From Planctomycetota bacterium (GTDB taxonomy: Bacteria > Planctomycetota > Planctomycetia > Pirellulales > Pirellulaceae), in assembly GCA_026692905.1 (NCBI GenBank), contig JAPLNL010000047.1, positions 1 to 64,000 on the forward strand: a DNA stretch of 64,000 nucleotides, read 5' to 3'. The notes under the pieces were generated by a model that was not told the DNA's origin, did no database searches, and was given only the letters and a program-made list of their open reading frames with translations. Position numbers and translations under genes: made by a program. The stretch's first letter is position 1; each line of letters begins with the position of its first letter. Of the stretch, positions 15,692 through 25,513 are shown in pieces.

Positions 15692-16888
15692 ATGGATAGC
15701 CCCATCGATTCCTTTTGGCTCCCGATTATCGGGATGTTGCTAGTCACCGTTCTGCCTGCATTTATTATTGCTCTCTTTGCAGTGGGGATTGTCAAGCAAT
15801 ATGCAAGCGCACTTGGTCTGCTTGATAAACCGAATGCAAGGAAAGTGCATACGATCCCAATTCCGCTTGGCGGCGGGTTGGGCATATGGCTCGGAGTAAC
15901 TGGAACCTTTTTGATCGGAACGATCGGATTGTTTGTGCTCCAAGGTAACGAATCGCTCGGCAAGTCATGGCTTCCAACTGGGTTGGACGAACACTTGCCG
16001 GGACTTGCTTCCAAAGCCTTGCAGATTTGGGTTCTTTTAGGTGGCGGTACAGTGCTTGCCTTTTTAGGGCTGCTCGATGATCGTTATTCGCTACCGTGGC
16101 AATCTCGTTTAGGTATCGAGTTCATCGTGGCTGGCGCGGTGGTTTACTGGCAGAATCTCCAGCTGACAGCTTTCATTGGAATACCTTGGTTGACGTCAGC
16201 CATGAGCGTGATTTGGATAGTCATGCTCATTAACTCGTTCAACATGTTAGACAACATGGATGCACTCAGTGGTGGCGTGGCTGCAATCATATGTACCATG
16301 TTAGCTTTGATGTTGGTTGTGACGCCTGAGTCCTCGCGAGGGCAACCGCAGTTGTTTGTGGCGGCGATGCTATGGGTAATGGTGGGGGCCTTGCTTGGTT
16401 TTTTGAAGCACAATTGGCCGCCGGCTACCATTTTCATGGGAGATGCCGGGAGTTACTTTGTCGGTTACTGGATTGCGATTGCGTCCCTTTTATCGACTTA
16501 TACGGGCGCTAGGGGAAATACGCCACATGCGGTACTGGCTCCACTCTGTGTGCTTGCGATTCCCCTTTACGACATGGTCAGTGTGATCTGGATACGGCTA
16601 CGGGAAGGTCGCAGTCCGTTTCAGGCCGACAAGCGGCATTTCTCCCATAGGCTGGTGGACTTGGGTATGACCAAGAAGCAAGCTGTGGTGACGATTTACC
16701 TAGCGACTGTAACGTGCTCGCTCGGAGCGCTGCTTTTGCCAAGAACGGATACTTGGGGAGCGGTGATCATTTTGGCAATTGTGTTTTGCATGCTTGCCCT
16801 CGTAGGCGTTTTGGAAAGTTTGACAGGTCAGAGGCTTCCTGCAGCTACGGATTCGGAGACATCGTCGCCGAATGCAAAGGAGAATTGA
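15692..16888 (+). CDS. WecA/MraY-type undecaprenyl-phosphate sugar-1-phosphate transferase
   Basis: This 398-residue polytopic membrane protein transfers a sugar-1-phosphate from a UDP-sugar to undecaprenyl phosphate, the first step of many envelope polysaccharides. Motifs of the family are visible: NARKVHTIPIPLGGG near the N-terminus, the metal-binding LLDDRY, NSFNMLDNMDALSGG, IFMGDAGSYFVGY, and the cytoplasmic loop KRHFSHRLVDLG. About ten hydrophobic segments can be counted. The HFSHR motif suits the WecA/TagO/RgpG branch over MraY itself. GGGGAA lies ahead of the ATG. The next gene, an O-antigen ligase-like protein, starts 1 nt after the stop, so they are cotranscribed. Confidence 0.92.
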   Translation: MDSPIDSFWLPIIGMLLVTVLPAFIIALFAVGIVKQYASALGLLDKPNARKVHTIPIPLGGGLGIWLGVTGTFLIGTIGLFVLQGNESLGKSWLPTGLDEHLPGLASKALQIWVLLGGGTVLAFLGLLDDRYSLPWQSRLGIEFIVAGAVVYWQNLQLTAFIGIPWLTSAMSVIWIVMLINSFNMLDNMDALSGGVAAIICTMLALMLVVTPESSRGQPQLFVAAMLWVMVGALLGFLKHNWPPATIFMGDAGSYFVGYWIAIASLLSTYTGARGNTPHAVLAPLCVLAIPLYDMVSVIWIRLREGRSPFQADKRHFSHRLVDLGMTKKQAVVTIYLATVTCSLGALLLPRTDTWGAVIILAIVFCMLALVGVLESLTGQRLPAATDSETSSPNAKEN

Positions 16889-16889
16889 A

Positions 16890-19253
16890 TTGAAACCGAC
16901 TGTCCAAGCGAATGCGTCCTGGTTATTTCGCATGCCGAGACAACTAGCAATCTTCTTGTTGGCGATCTGTTTGGTCGTTTCCCAAGTCAATCCCTGTGAT
17001 GCGACCAGTGTCGCGTTGGGAAGTTCGATCAGCTTCATCGTGATGGCAATTGGCATTTGGATTCTCGTCGGTGTTGACTCGCTTTTGAGTGCGAGTTCCG
17101 TTCGGACCAGCCCGTTTTTTCATTGGATATGTTGGACGTTTGCCTTGTTTGGTGCCTGGCTTTGGTTTTGTACATTTACCGTTTTAGGGCGAGGTAACGC
17201 GAGGATGGCGTACTACGGGTGTTGGCAATGGATTGCACAAGGAATGTTGTTGCTCGCCATTGCCAAGTTGGGCATGCGAGCGCGTATCGCATCGCCGTTA
17301 TGTTCCTTAATGATTGCTTGTACAGCGGGGACGGTGGCTTATGCATGCCATCAGTATTTCTTAAGCATGCCAGCGTTTCGGGAAAGATTTGCCGCTGATC
17401 CCAATTCGATTTTGGAAAAAATGGGACTAGCAGCTGGCTCTTCCGGCGCGATGCAATTTGCAAATCGCTTGAACAGTTTAGAGCCGACGGGACCTTTTTC
17501 TCTAACCAACTCATTGGCAGGATTGATGGCTGCTTGGATGGTCTTCTTGGTTCTGTTGCTCAGTGGGCAAGCGGCCGCGACTCTGACTTCGCTGAAACCA
17601 AAGCATGTGACGTCTCCTCATTGGAATTGGGGGCCAGCGATCCTTTGCGTCGGTTTGACCGGAAGTTTCTTCGTTACGTTGCTTTTGACCAAGAGTCGTT
17701 CGGGATGGCTATCGGCTGTGCTTTGCTTGATGGTCGGTAGTTTGTTGCATCCATCACTCCGGCAAGGTGGCTGGGCGATTGCAAAACGATTGCGCATCGT
17801 TTTCATCGCGATTTCGATCCTCTGTAGCGTTTCCATCGGCACGGTTTTAGTGCGCGATCCATCGATATTGGCTGAAGCGGGCAAATCACTTTCATTTCGA
17901 TTGGACTATTGGCGGGGTGCATGGACCATGATCCAATCCAGGCCATGGACCGGATATGGAGTCGCCAACTTTCAGCAAAACTACACTCGAGTTAAGGTGA
18001 TCACGGCATCCGAATCGCCGGCAGATCCGCATAACTTTGTTTTGGAAACCGCCGCAGCTGGCGGTTGGCCTCTGCTCATTGTCTTGTCTTTGATTTTAAC
18101 GCTCTTGCTTTTCAAAACACTCGATTGCAGCCGGTCCAAGAATCGAGAAGTTGACAATCCGTTTGAGTGGAACGCCACGGAAATGGCGGAGGGGAAATGG
18201 TCGATTGTCGTTGGTGGTCTTTGTGCCTGCGTAGGTGTTTTTATGTCTGCATTATTGTTTAACGATGACGATACATTCTACGCGAGCATTTTGTTTGTTG
18301 TTGTTTCCATTTTGGTATTCGTATGGGTGGAACGCACGAAGTGGATTGTGCATAACGAGCGAACGACTTTGGTCTACTTGGTATCGGCAGCGGTTGTGTT
18401 GGTTCATTTGCTCGCTTCGGGAGGTTGGATGCAGCCGGGCGTAATGAATAGTGTATGTGTCTTTGTTGGACTAGCGTTTGGGCTGACATCATCCCAATTG
18501 GCGAACAGCATGCCGTTGCAAGGCAAGTCATGGGCATACCCATTGATCGGATTTGCGATCGGAAGCTTAGCGATGGCGGACTTTGCGAGAACGACTTACT
18601 TGCCGCGTTTGCGAGTCTCCGAGTTCTCGCGCTTGGATTCGAGAAATCCATTTTCAGGAAGAGATCCGAGTCAGTGGCTGGACTTAGTGAAGTTCGATCC
18701 GTTGGATCCGGAGCTGCCAAGGCTGGCCGCGTATCAGTGCGTTGAGGAGCTTCGACGAAGCGACCTTTCCGCTTCCGTTCGTCAGAGGTATGAAGATTTG
18801 TTGGATGAATTATGTGCAGATTATTTGAAAAGGGATCCGAACCACTGGATACCCAATATGGAGGCGGGGAGATGGCATGCTGTTTTGGCCGATAGGTATT
18901 CTAAATCAGACCAAACGAAGGACTTAGCACTTTCCGCAAAACAGATTGCCTTCAAGTATTTTTGCAAGGCGGCTGAGTTTTATCCAAATTCGGCTCAGGC
19001 ACGTTTACAAGCCGCGGTTGGAGCTGCGTGGTGCGGGGAAGCCGCGGAGGCACAGTTTCAGGTCGAAAAAGCGGTCGAAATCGATCGAGAAACGCTGCAT
19101 GCGGACCGAAAACTCTCGGGAGTTGTTGTCTTTTTCCCGAAAGAGTTAGACACTTCCAACAGCCCTGTCGAGAAAGATGCTTGGGTGGATGCAAGCGATG
19201 GCGACGCGAAGGGCGAACCCATTCTGCGTTGGTTGCGTAGTAACGTCCCGTAG
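16890..19253 (+). CDS. O-antigen ligase/polymerase-like membrane protein (Wzy_C type)
   Basis: A protein of about 787 residues with roughly a dozen membrane segments over the first 550 residues and a soluble C-terminal part. The Wzy_C/WaaL region is seen in TKSRSGWLSAVLCLMV, then FRLDYWRGAWTMIQSRPWTGYGVANFQQNY and the PHNFVLETAAAGGWPLLIV motif whose His is conserved in ligases. The C-terminus (about 640-780) is helical and TPR-like. It likely polymerises or ligates the lipid-linked glycan started by the upstream transferase. Start: AGGAG at 16878-16882 lies 7 nt before TTG 16890; an ATG at 16872 overlaps the upstream gene but has no ribosome binding site. Confidence 0.87.
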   Translation: MKPTVQANASWLFRMPRQLAIFLLAICLVVSQVNPCDATSVALGSSISFIVMAIGIWILVGVDSLLSASSVRTSPFFHWICWTFALFGAWLWFCTFTVLGRGNARMAYYGCWQWIAQGMLLLAIAKLGMRARIASPLCSLMIACTAGTVAYACHQYFLSMPAFRERFAADPNSILEKMGLAAGSSGAMQFANRLNSLEPTGPFSLTNSLAGLMAAWMVFLVLLLSGQAAATLTSLKPKHVTSPHWNWGPAILCVGLTGSFFVTLLLTKSRSGWLSAVLCLMVGSLLHPSLRQGGWAIAKRLRIVFIAISILCSVSIGTVLVRDPSILAEAGKSLSFRLDYWRGAWTMIQSRPWTGYGVANFQQNYTRVKVITASESPADPHNFVLETAAAGGWPLLIVLSLILTLLLFKTLDCSRSKNREVDNPFEWNATEMAEGKWSIVVGGLCACVGVFMSALLFNDDDTFYASILFVVVSILVFVWVERTKWIVHNERTTLVYLVSAAVVLVHLLASGGWMQPGVMNSVCVFVGLAFGLTSSQLANSMPLQGKSWAYPLIGFAIGSLAMADFARTTYLPRLRVSEFSRLDSRNPFSGRDPSQWLDLVKFDPLDPELPRLAAYQCVEELRRSDLSASVRQRYEDLLDELCADYLKRDPNHWIPNMEAGRWHAVLADRYSKSDQTKDLALSAKQIAFKYFCKAAEFYPNSAQARLQAAVGAAWCGEAAEAQFQVEKAVEIDRETLHADRKLSGVVVFFPKELDTSNSPVEKDAWVDASDGDAKGEPILRWLRSNVP

Positions 19254-19313
19254 CTTTTGGAACAAAATATTGTCTAGCACAACCCGTTGTGCTTGGTACG
19301 ATAAGTTCACTTC

Positions 19314-20558
19314 ATGTCCCCTGGTTCCTTGTTTTCGGCCCGCTTGAGTTCAAAAATGCGAACGTTTTTACTACTTTTGGTTTGTATCGGAATTGGCTTT
19401 GGAATTGCAACGACGCAATTCAACAGTCGAACAAGTGGCATTCAAAACGTATTGGGTTTCGAAGCCGATATGGAGACAGCAATTCGCAAAGCGAAGTCGC
19501 TGGAAGCGAAGCCGGGTAAAATTGAGGTGATTGGCGGAACGGAACTCGATTTCGGAACGATGCGACTGGGTACGAAACGTTCGCATAGCTTTGTTTTCCG
19601 CAACGTAGGCGAAGCGCCAGTGGACGTCGTCTACAAATCGTCGTCATGCAAATGCACTGTAGGCAAACTAGATTCAAAAACGCTGAGTCCAGGTGAGCAA
19701 ACGCAAGTGGACCTGGAATGGTTGGCAGAAGGTGTCTTCAACGACTTCGCTCAAACTGCAACCATCGGGACCAACGCACCTGATCAAGAGGAAATCAAAC
19801 TTACGATCAAAGGGAAAATCAGCCAAGCCCACGTGTTTGAACCATCGCCTATGGACTTTCGTGATTTCCTCGCCAGCGACGAACACGAAATGAAGGGGCG
19901 TCTGTACAGTTTCGAAGAAGGAATGATTCAAGTAACTTCTGCTAGTTGGTCGGATGAGAAAGTCGCTTCGAAGATCGTTTGCGAAATAGAAGAACCCCAG
20001 AAACTGCAGGCTGGTGAAATTGCAGAGTATTCCGACGCTCATTCCTACGTAAACTTTAAGATCAAACTCAAAAAAGGAGTTCCGTCAGGCCCGCTTTCAG
20101 GAAATATGGTATTCAGCAAACTATCAGACAAGCCCGATTCCAAAGAGCAGCAGATCAATCTTCCCATCCAAGGACGCTCTGTATCGCCCATTCGAGTTAT
20201 CGCTGGCAATGACTTCAATGAAGAACGAAGCATCTTCGAATTGGGCGCTGCGAAGTCCAGCGTCGGACTAAAAAAGAGTTTTGTGCTAGCAATCAAGGAT
20301 GAACAGGCAAGTGACATAAAGGTTACGTTAGAGTCGCTACCAGCTTCTCTGGAAGGGAAGCTGAAGGTCTCTATTGCTGAGCTGAAATCAACGCAAAAAC
20401 AGAAAATGTTCTCAGTTACACTTGAGGTTGCTCCCGGAACCGCTCCTATTGAGTTCGCCGGAGCCTACAGCAAAGATTTTGCTAAGATAGTTTTGGAAAC
20501 CAATATGGAAAGCGCCCCTAAGTTTCCGATGTACATCAAGTTCCGCATTTCGGAATAA
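19314..20558 (+). CDS. Exported DUF1573 domain protein
   Basis: The 414-residue protein has an N-terminal hydrophobic signal (MRTFLLLLVCIGIGFGIATT, beginning at residue 15) and then a DUF1573 Ig-like domain at about 65-170: LDFGTMRLGTKRSHSFVFRNVGEAPV, the SSSCKCTVGKL motif with paired cysteines, and LSPGEQTQVDLEW. A second beta-rich region follows. DUF1573 domains resemble bacterial ASH/MSP folds and sit in the periplasm. An inner ATG at 19356 would give a tidier signal peptide. It precedes the metallophosphatase-cytochrome gene by under 40 nt, so the two are probably cotranscribed; a partnership is inferred. Confidence 0.85.
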   Translation: MSPGSLFSARLSSKMRTFLLLLVCIGIGFGIATTQFNSRTSGIQNVLGFEADMETAIRKAKSLEAKPGKIEVIGGTELDFGTMRLGTKRSHSFVFRNVGEAPVDVVYKSSSCKCTVGKLDSKTLSPGEQTQVDLEWLAEGVFNDFAQTATIGTNAPDQEEIKLTIKGKISQAHVFEPSPMDFRDFLASDEHEMKGRLYSFEEGMIQVTSASWSDEKVASKIVCEIEEPQKLQAGEIAEYSDAHSYVNFKIKLKKGVPSGPLSGNMVFSKLSDKPDSKEQQINLPIQGRSVSPIRVIAGNDFNEERSIFELGAAKSSVGLKKSFVLAIKDEQASDIKVTLESLPASLEGKLKVSIAELKSTQKQKMFSVTLEVAPGTAPIEFAGAYSKDFAKIVLETNMESAPKFPMYIKFRISE

Positions 20559-20596
20559 TCGAATCAGTCCGCTTGCATTGCAGGGAGCATGGAACG

Positions 20597-22309
20597 GTGG
20601 CACATTCAAAAGTTGGTACGGATAAGCGGAGAGCTTTCAAAGTTTTGCTCGCATTGACTGTTGGCGTCACCGCTTCGCTCGTCCTCCCCAACTTGCACGG
20701 CGATCCACCGCAGGGTGGCCAGAATCCAGAACAAAAAGGAGCCAAGGTTCAGATTCGATTCCCTGGGAAAAATGTTTCCGATAACGATTCCAGGAAATCA
20801 CAAACCAATGAGGGCAAAATCCTCCCCGATATCTCAAAACAGAGCAACGCAACCGTTGATCCACTTCAAGGTGGCAAACCTCCAATCACCGTTGCTACTA
20901 GTGAAGAGAAAAATCAAAAAATTGCTGAAGGCTGGAAGGACCCTCTCTTTGTCTTTTTCGTAACAGGTAGCCAGACAGGTTACATCGAGCCATGCGGTTG
21001 TACGGGTCTTGAGAATCAAAAAGGTGGGCTTAGTCGACGAGATACGTTTTTGGCGTCGATTCGAGATCGTGGTTGGGAAGTGATTCCCGTCGATGGTGGT
21101 GGCCAAGTCTTTCAAGTTAGCAGTCCAGACCCAAGAAGAGGGCATCAAGCGGACATAAAGTTTGCTTGGACCGTCAATGCGTTTAACATGCTTGGGTATC
21201 AAGCAGTTGGCTTTGGCGAAGACGATTTGTTGCTCAATACGGGCGACTTGATGTATGCCATGATTGATAAACCGGGGCTATTCGTTTCGGCCAACGTAAG
21301 CATCGCGAAGGATTTTGACTTAGCATTCAAAACGCTTACCGTGAAAGGGAAAAAGATCGGGATAACAACCGTTCTTGGTGATGAAAACGCAAAGAAGGCG
21401 AAAGAAAACAAAGAGGTCACGATATCGAAAGCCATACCAGCCCTGAAGGAAGTTGCGGGTAAATTGCGTGCAGAGAAGTGCGATTATATGGTGCTTGTTT
21501 CGCACGCCTCGCTCGAAGAATCTCGAGCCATCGCAAAAGCGGTTCCTGGATTTTCGTTGATTATCACTTCGGGTGGATTTGGTGAACCAACATTTCAGCC
21601 CGAACAGATTCCGGGGACGAACAGCCTAATGGTCCAGGTTGGGACGAAGGGAATGTATACGGGACTGTTTGGTGTTTTCAATGATCCGAAGCAACCGTTC
21701 CGCTACCAGCGAGTTGCGCTCAGCTCGCAATTCGAAGACTCACCCAGAGTCACCGAGTTGTTTGGGAAGTATCAGGACGAGCTTAAGGCAGTGACATTCG
21801 ATGGCCTTGGAAAACGGCCTATTTTGCATCCGTCGACCCGTGAGTTTGTCGGTTCGGAGAAATGTGGTGAATGCCATACGTCCGCTTTTGAAGTCTGGAA
21901 AAACACTCCCCACGCGAGTGCAACCGATTCCATCGTACAACCTCCGCACAGGTCGATGGCACGGCACTTTGATCCTGAGTGCGTAGCATGCCACGTAACG
22001 GGTTGGAACCCGGGCAATTTTGCACCTTACCGATCTGGCTATGAATCGTTGGAAACAACGCCTCATCTGGTGGCAAACGGATGCGAAAACTGCCATGGAC
22101 CGGGCTCGAAGCATGTGGCGGCCGAACTTGGCGATTTGGAAGCCGACGACGAATTCTTAAAGAAGCTTCGGGAGGAAATGAGGCTTCCGTTGGAGAAGGC
22201 CAGTGATAAATGTGCGATCTGTCATGATATTGATAATAGCCCAGACTTCCACAAGCCCGATGCTTTCCCTGGTTTTTGGGAAAAAGTAAAGCACTACGGG
22301 AAAGACTAG
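20597..22309 (+). CDS. Exported 5'-nucleotidase-like / tetraheme cytochrome c fusion
   Basis: From GTG 20597 the protein has 570 residues. A signal anchor (AFKVLLALTVGVTASLVLP) is followed by a linker and, from about residue 105, a metallophosphatase/5'-nucleotidase-like domain (FFVTGSQTGYIEPCGCTG, FGEDDLLLN, MVLVSHASLEESRAIA). The C-terminal third resembles cytochrome c554 and has four heme-binding motifs: CGECH, CVACH, CENCH, CAICH. It is probably a periplasmic redox protein; the CGCTG cluster near the N-terminal domain is shared by similar planctomycete proteins. The start is chosen because AGGGAG lies 9 nt upstream; an in-frame TTG 24 nt earlier is less likely. Substrate unknown. Confidence 0.85.
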   Translation: MAHSKVGTDKRRAFKVLLALTVGVTASLVLPNLHGDPPQGGQNPEQKGAKVQIRFPGKNVSDNDSRKSQTNEGKILPDISKQSNATVDPLQGGKPPITVATSEEKNQKIAEGWKDPLFVFFVTGSQTGYIEPCGCTGLENQKGGLSRRDTFLASIRDRGWEVIPVDGGGQVFQVSSPDPRRGHQADIKFAWTVNAFNMLGYQAVGFGEDDLLLNTGDLMYAMIDKPGLFVSANVSIAKDFDLAFKTLTVKGKKIGITTVLGDENAKKAKENKEVTISKAIPALKEVAGKLRAEKCDYMVLVSHASLEESRAIAKAVPGFSLIITSGGFGEPTFQPEQIPGTNSLMVQVGTKGMYTGLFGVFNDPKQPFRYQRVALSSQFEDSPRVTELFGKYQDELKAVTFDGLGKRPILHPSTREFVGSEKCGECHTSAFEVWKNTPHASATDSIVQPPHRSMARHFDPECVACHVTGWNPGNFAPYRSGYESLETTPHLVANGCENCHGPGSKHVAAELGDLEADDEFLKKLREEMRLPLEKASDKCAICHDIDNSPDFHKPDAFPGFWEKVKHYGKD

Positions 22310-22392
22310 CTCCCTACCTGGGACTTGGTTTACCAACTAGAATTGGCGCATCAAAGCAACGCGATTTCACACGCTTGTCCTGCACATTCCGA

Positions 22393-23292
22393 ATGTCTGC
22401 TCCGATTCAAAAGTATGCAATTACCCATCGAACGCATTATGAATATTCCTCGCCAAGCTCGCTATGCCACAACCAAATGCACTTGCGACCACGGGATCTA
22501 CCTTATCAATGCGTTCACCAATCGCACATCGACGTTTCGCCAGTCCCTGATGCTCGGTATCAATGGGTAGATAGTTTTGGCAATCGGGCGGAGTTCTTTA
22601 GCATCGAGCAACTCCATCCGCACTTAACGGTAACGTCCAAATCCATTGTCGAACGGAGTGTACCAGAATACTCCTTAGAACAGTCACCTACCTGGTTGCA
22701 GGTTGTTCAATCTGCCAGCCATCCCATGGAAGACGACGACCGCAAGGCTAGCGAATTCCTCTTCGATTCGCGTCACTGTCAACGCGGTAAAGCGTTTGTT
22801 GACTTTGCTCGTGAAATTGCAATCGATCATCGTAGTTTTGTAGAGTGCGTTCAGATATTGACGGCTAAAATCTACCGTCAGATGGAGTATTCGCCTGACG
22901 CGACTCAGGTTTCCACCAAACCGGCAGAAGCGTTAGCTCGACGACAGGGTGTTTGTCAAGACTTTGCGCAAATCGCCATTTGTTGCCTTCGTTCGCTGGG
23001 AGTTCCCGCTCGGTATGTCAGTGGCTATCTCCTGACACACCCGGCTCCAGGAAAGGAGAAACTAATCGGTGCCGATGCGTCCCATGCTTGGATGAGCGTC
23101 TACGCGGGACCATTAGGTTGGATCGATTTTGACCCAACCAACAACTTAATTCCAGGCATAGAACACATCACAGTCGCTTGGGGTAGAGACTATGCCGATG
23201 TTGCTCCTATCCATGGCGTCTTTATCGGTGGCGGGTACACGCAACTAACCGTCTCCGTAGACGTTCAACCACTATCTTTTTCCTCTCCATGA
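22393..23292 (+). CDS. Transglutaminase-like cysteine protease family protein
   Basis: A 299-residue protein with an N-terminal beta domain typical of bacterial transglutaminase-like proteins (YAITHRTHYEYSSPSSLCHNQMHLRPR) and a catalytic core with Cys188 in RQGVCQDFAQ, His231 in ASHAWMSVY and Asp247 in WIDFDPTNN. The triad is complete. The mature family closes with HITVAWGRDYADVAPIHG, present here. There is no signal peptide, so it is likely cytoplasmic and may act as a peptidase or amide-modifying enzyme. The stop overlaps the start of the glycerate kinase gene by 4 nt, which suggests translational coupling. Confidence 0.9.
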   Translation: MSAPIQKYAITHRTHYEYSSPSSLCHNQMHLRPRDLPYQCVHQSHIDVSPVPDARYQWVDSFGNRAEFFSIEQLHPHLTVTSKSIVERSVPEYSLEQSPTWLQVVQSASHPMEDDDRKASEFLFDSRHCQRGKAFVDFAREIAIDHRSFVECVQILTAKIYRQMEYSPDATQVSTKPAEALARRQGVCQDFAQIAICCLRSLGVPARYVSGYLLTHPAPGKEKLIGADASHAWMSVYAGPLGWIDFDPTNNLIPGIEHITVAWGRDYADVAPIHGVFIGGGYTQLTVSVDVQPLSFSSP

Positions 23293-24746
23293 CGAAACCT
23301 CGCGTTCAAGTTGCAAAGCAGCCAAATCTGCCACTTACTCGCGATGCAATTGCCATTTGGCTTGCTGGAGTCAACGCTGTGCGGTCGGACACGGTTGTCG
23401 CGGACCAAACGCATTGGGACGGGCGTTGGCTTACGATCGCAGATCAAGTCTTTGATTTCAAGAACTCCGATCAGCTTGTGATCGTTGGAGCTGGAAAAGC
23501 AACCGAAGGAATGCTTGCAGGTTTACTGACATCCTTGATGTCTTCTCGAAAAAAGCTTCCCAAGATCACGGGTTGGATCAATGTTCCCCAGGGAGCTGAT
23601 TCCGCCATCAGTATGCATGGGGCTGCGATGGACGTCGCGCGCGCATTTCCCGAAACCCACGGTGTAACGGTTTGCCAAGCGCGTCCACAAGGTTGCAATG
23701 AACCTACGCCAACCGCGGTCTATGGGACGCGACAAATCTTAAATCATGTTCGGCAAGCTGGCCGTAATGATTGCGTCGTTGCTCTCATCAGTGGTGGAGG
23801 ATCGGCGTTGCTATGCTCGCCCATCGATGGCCTAAGCCTCGAAGAAAAAGTTGAACTCACACGAGCTCTATCTTCCTCCGGCGCGAATATAGAGCAACTC
23901 AATTCGGTTCGCAGATGCTTGAGCAACGTCAAGGGAGGTGGGCTTGCCCGCGCATGCAAGGCCAACAAACTTATCACTTGCATTGTGTCCGATGTCTTGG
24001 GTGATCCACTCGACTTGATTGCCTCAGGGCCAACTATCCTCAGGCCATCGCCGGACCCGGCGCAGGCGATTGCCATTTTGGAAAAACTCTTGCCAGCTGC
24101 GTTTCCGAATATTCACAAGATTTTAAGCAAGTCAATGCACCGGAAAGCGACAAGCCAATCGCAAGAGAACCCGGACATTGAGTTAACTTCGATTGTCTTG
24201 GCAAACAATGCGACTGCAGTGGACGCTGCGGGGCAAAAAGCAGTCGAGCTAGGCTACCGTTATTGGATGAAGTCGGAGCGTCAAAACGAAGGAGAGGCAA
24301 CGCTACTTGGTCATCGTTTTGCCCAACAAATGCAAGCTACACTAGAGCAGCCGCTGATCGATTGCATCATTTCTGGTGGCGAACCAACCGTCGTTTTGCC
24401 CCCCGCGGAATCGCGAGGTCTTGGCGGTCGCAATCAGCAATTGGCCTTAGCTTTTCTAGATTGGTATGATGCGTGTGGCGGATGGCCCTTGAACGCCGAT
24501 ATGGCGTTTGTCTCCGGTGGAACAGATGGCGAAGATGGCCCGACCAATGCTGCCGGCGCGTACGTCGACCAAGAAGTTTTTGCGAGGATGAAGTCGCAGC
24601 AGTTAACTCCGCAAGATTATTTGCGACGCTGTGACTCCAATCGCTTTTTCGAGGCTACTAACGGACTGTTGCTGACAGGCGCGACAGGAACCAATGTCTG
24701 CGATCTTAGAGTAGGGTTGGTTCAGACAGCCGTAAATCGAAGCTAA
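23289..24746 (+). CDS. Glycerate 2-kinase (DUF4147/MOFRL family)
   Basis: This 485-residue protein phosphorylates glycerate at the 2-position with ATP. The N-terminal DUF4147 domain contains VIVGAGKATEGM and LISGGGSALLCSPIDGLSLEEKVELTRAL, then NSVRRCLSNVKGGGLARAC with the conserved lysine, and SDVLGDPLDLIASGPT. The C-terminal MOFRL domain has SGGEPTV, RGLGGRNQQLAL and SGGTDGEDGPTNAAGA. All family motifs are intact and length is normal. It is coupled by a 4-nt overlap to the transglutaminase-like gene; a functional link between the two is not known. Confidence 0.93.
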   Translation: MTKPRVQVAKQPNLPLTRDAIAIWLAGVNAVRSDTVVADQTHWDGRWLTIADQVFDFKNSDQLVIVGAGKATEGMLAGLLTSLMSSRKKLPKITGWINVPQGADSAISMHGAAMDVARAFPETHGVTVCQARPQGCNEPTPTAVYGTRQILNHVRQAGRNDCVVALISGGGSALLCSPIDGLSLEEKVELTRALSSSGANIEQLNSVRRCLSNVKGGGLARACKANKLITCIVSDVLGDPLDLIASGPTILRPSPDPAQAIAILEKLLPAAFPNIHKILSKSMHRKATSQSQENPDIELTSIVLANNATAVDAAGQKAVELGYRYWMKSERQNEGEATLLGHRFAQQMQATLEQPLIDCIISGGEPTVVLPPAESRGLGGRNQQLALAFLDWYDACGGWPLNADMAFVSGGTDGEDGPTNAAGAYVDQEVFARMKSQQLTPQDYLRRCDSNRFFEATNGLLLTGATGTNVCDLRVGLVQTAVNRS

Positions 24747-24816
24747 TCCTTCTAGAACGCTGGCAAAGTGTGTTGCACAGCTCTGGCAATGCCCAAGTTC
24801 GCGAAGGCCGCGACTG

Positions 24817-25143
24817 GTGGGCTTGCTCCGCCCAAGTCGAAAATGCTTGGCGTGCTACTCGGCGGGAGAGCGATGGCCGTTTGCTTTAGATACGCTAAAC
24901 AGCCAACGCGAGCGCGAACACGGAACCATTGAGCATCTCTTGGTGATGCCTGTTACGCCGACCGAAATCATGTTGGCCAAGATATGGACGATGAGCATGG
25001 TCGTCTTGGTTTCGGCTGCATTTTCCTTGGTGTTTATCGTACAAGGGATCTTGAAGGTTCCGATAGAGGGCTCTGTCGCACTCTTATTAATCGGTGCGAC
25101 GCTTCACCTTCTTGCTGCAACCTCAATTTCGAGGTCCAATCCA
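24817..25143 (+). pseudogene. Fragment of an ABC-2 type transporter permease
   Basis: Residues from this frame (REREHGTIEHLLVMPVTPTEIMLAKIW, then two hydrophobic segments ending LHLLAATSIS) match the start of the membrane domain of YhhJ/ABC-2-type permeases. Upstream nucleotide-binding domains and the downstream half of the permease are missing, and the frame runs on into unrelated sequence. It is a remnant left between the glycerate kinase gene and a minus-strand secreted protein gene. Confidence 0.6.
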
Positions 25144-25159
25144 GTTGAGCCGTTACAAG

Positions 25160-25513
25160 TTATCGATAGCGATATCGTCGCCCTGGATAGTTTCGAATCG
25201 GAGCGGAATAAACTCTCGGAGCTACATACCGATAGCCGTACTTGGGATAGTTGTTAACCCCAAATCCATTGTTGTAGTAACCATTTGAGTAGTTACGGTA
25301 TCCGTAGTTGCCATAATTCCCGTAATACGTGTTACCAAAACCATTGCCGTAACCGCCGTAGTATCCGTTGCCGTATCCTAAGTTGCCGACACGGACTCCT
25401 GATCCATAGCCGCCAACTTGTACTTGCACCCCACCAAACTGCGAGTAACCCTCACTGCTAGACAAAACAAATGCGGTAGCAAGTGCAGTCGTAAGCAAAA
25501 GTCTTCTGAACAT
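25160..25513 (-). CDS. Secreted Gly/Tyr/Asn-rich repeat protein
   Basis: The 117-residue protein starts with a signal peptide (MFRRLLLTTALATAFVLSS, cleavage near residue 24) and continues as irregular repeats rich in Gly, Tyr and Asn (YGNGYYGGYGNGFGN, NYGNYGYRNYSNGYYNN). The C-terminus is basic and Tyr/Arg-rich (YPGRRYRYR). Such composition suits an envelope or extracellular structural protein, but no function is known. It lies antisense between two gene remnants and ends close to the ABC-2 permease fragment, so it may be an independent survivor in a decayed area. Confidence 0.65.
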   Translation of the reverse strand: MFRRLLLTTALATAFVLSSSEGYSQFGGVQVQVGGYGSGVRVGNLGYGNGYYGGYGNGFGNTYYGNYGNYGYRNYSNGYYNNGFGVNNYPKYGYRYVAPRVYSAPIRNYPGRRYRYR

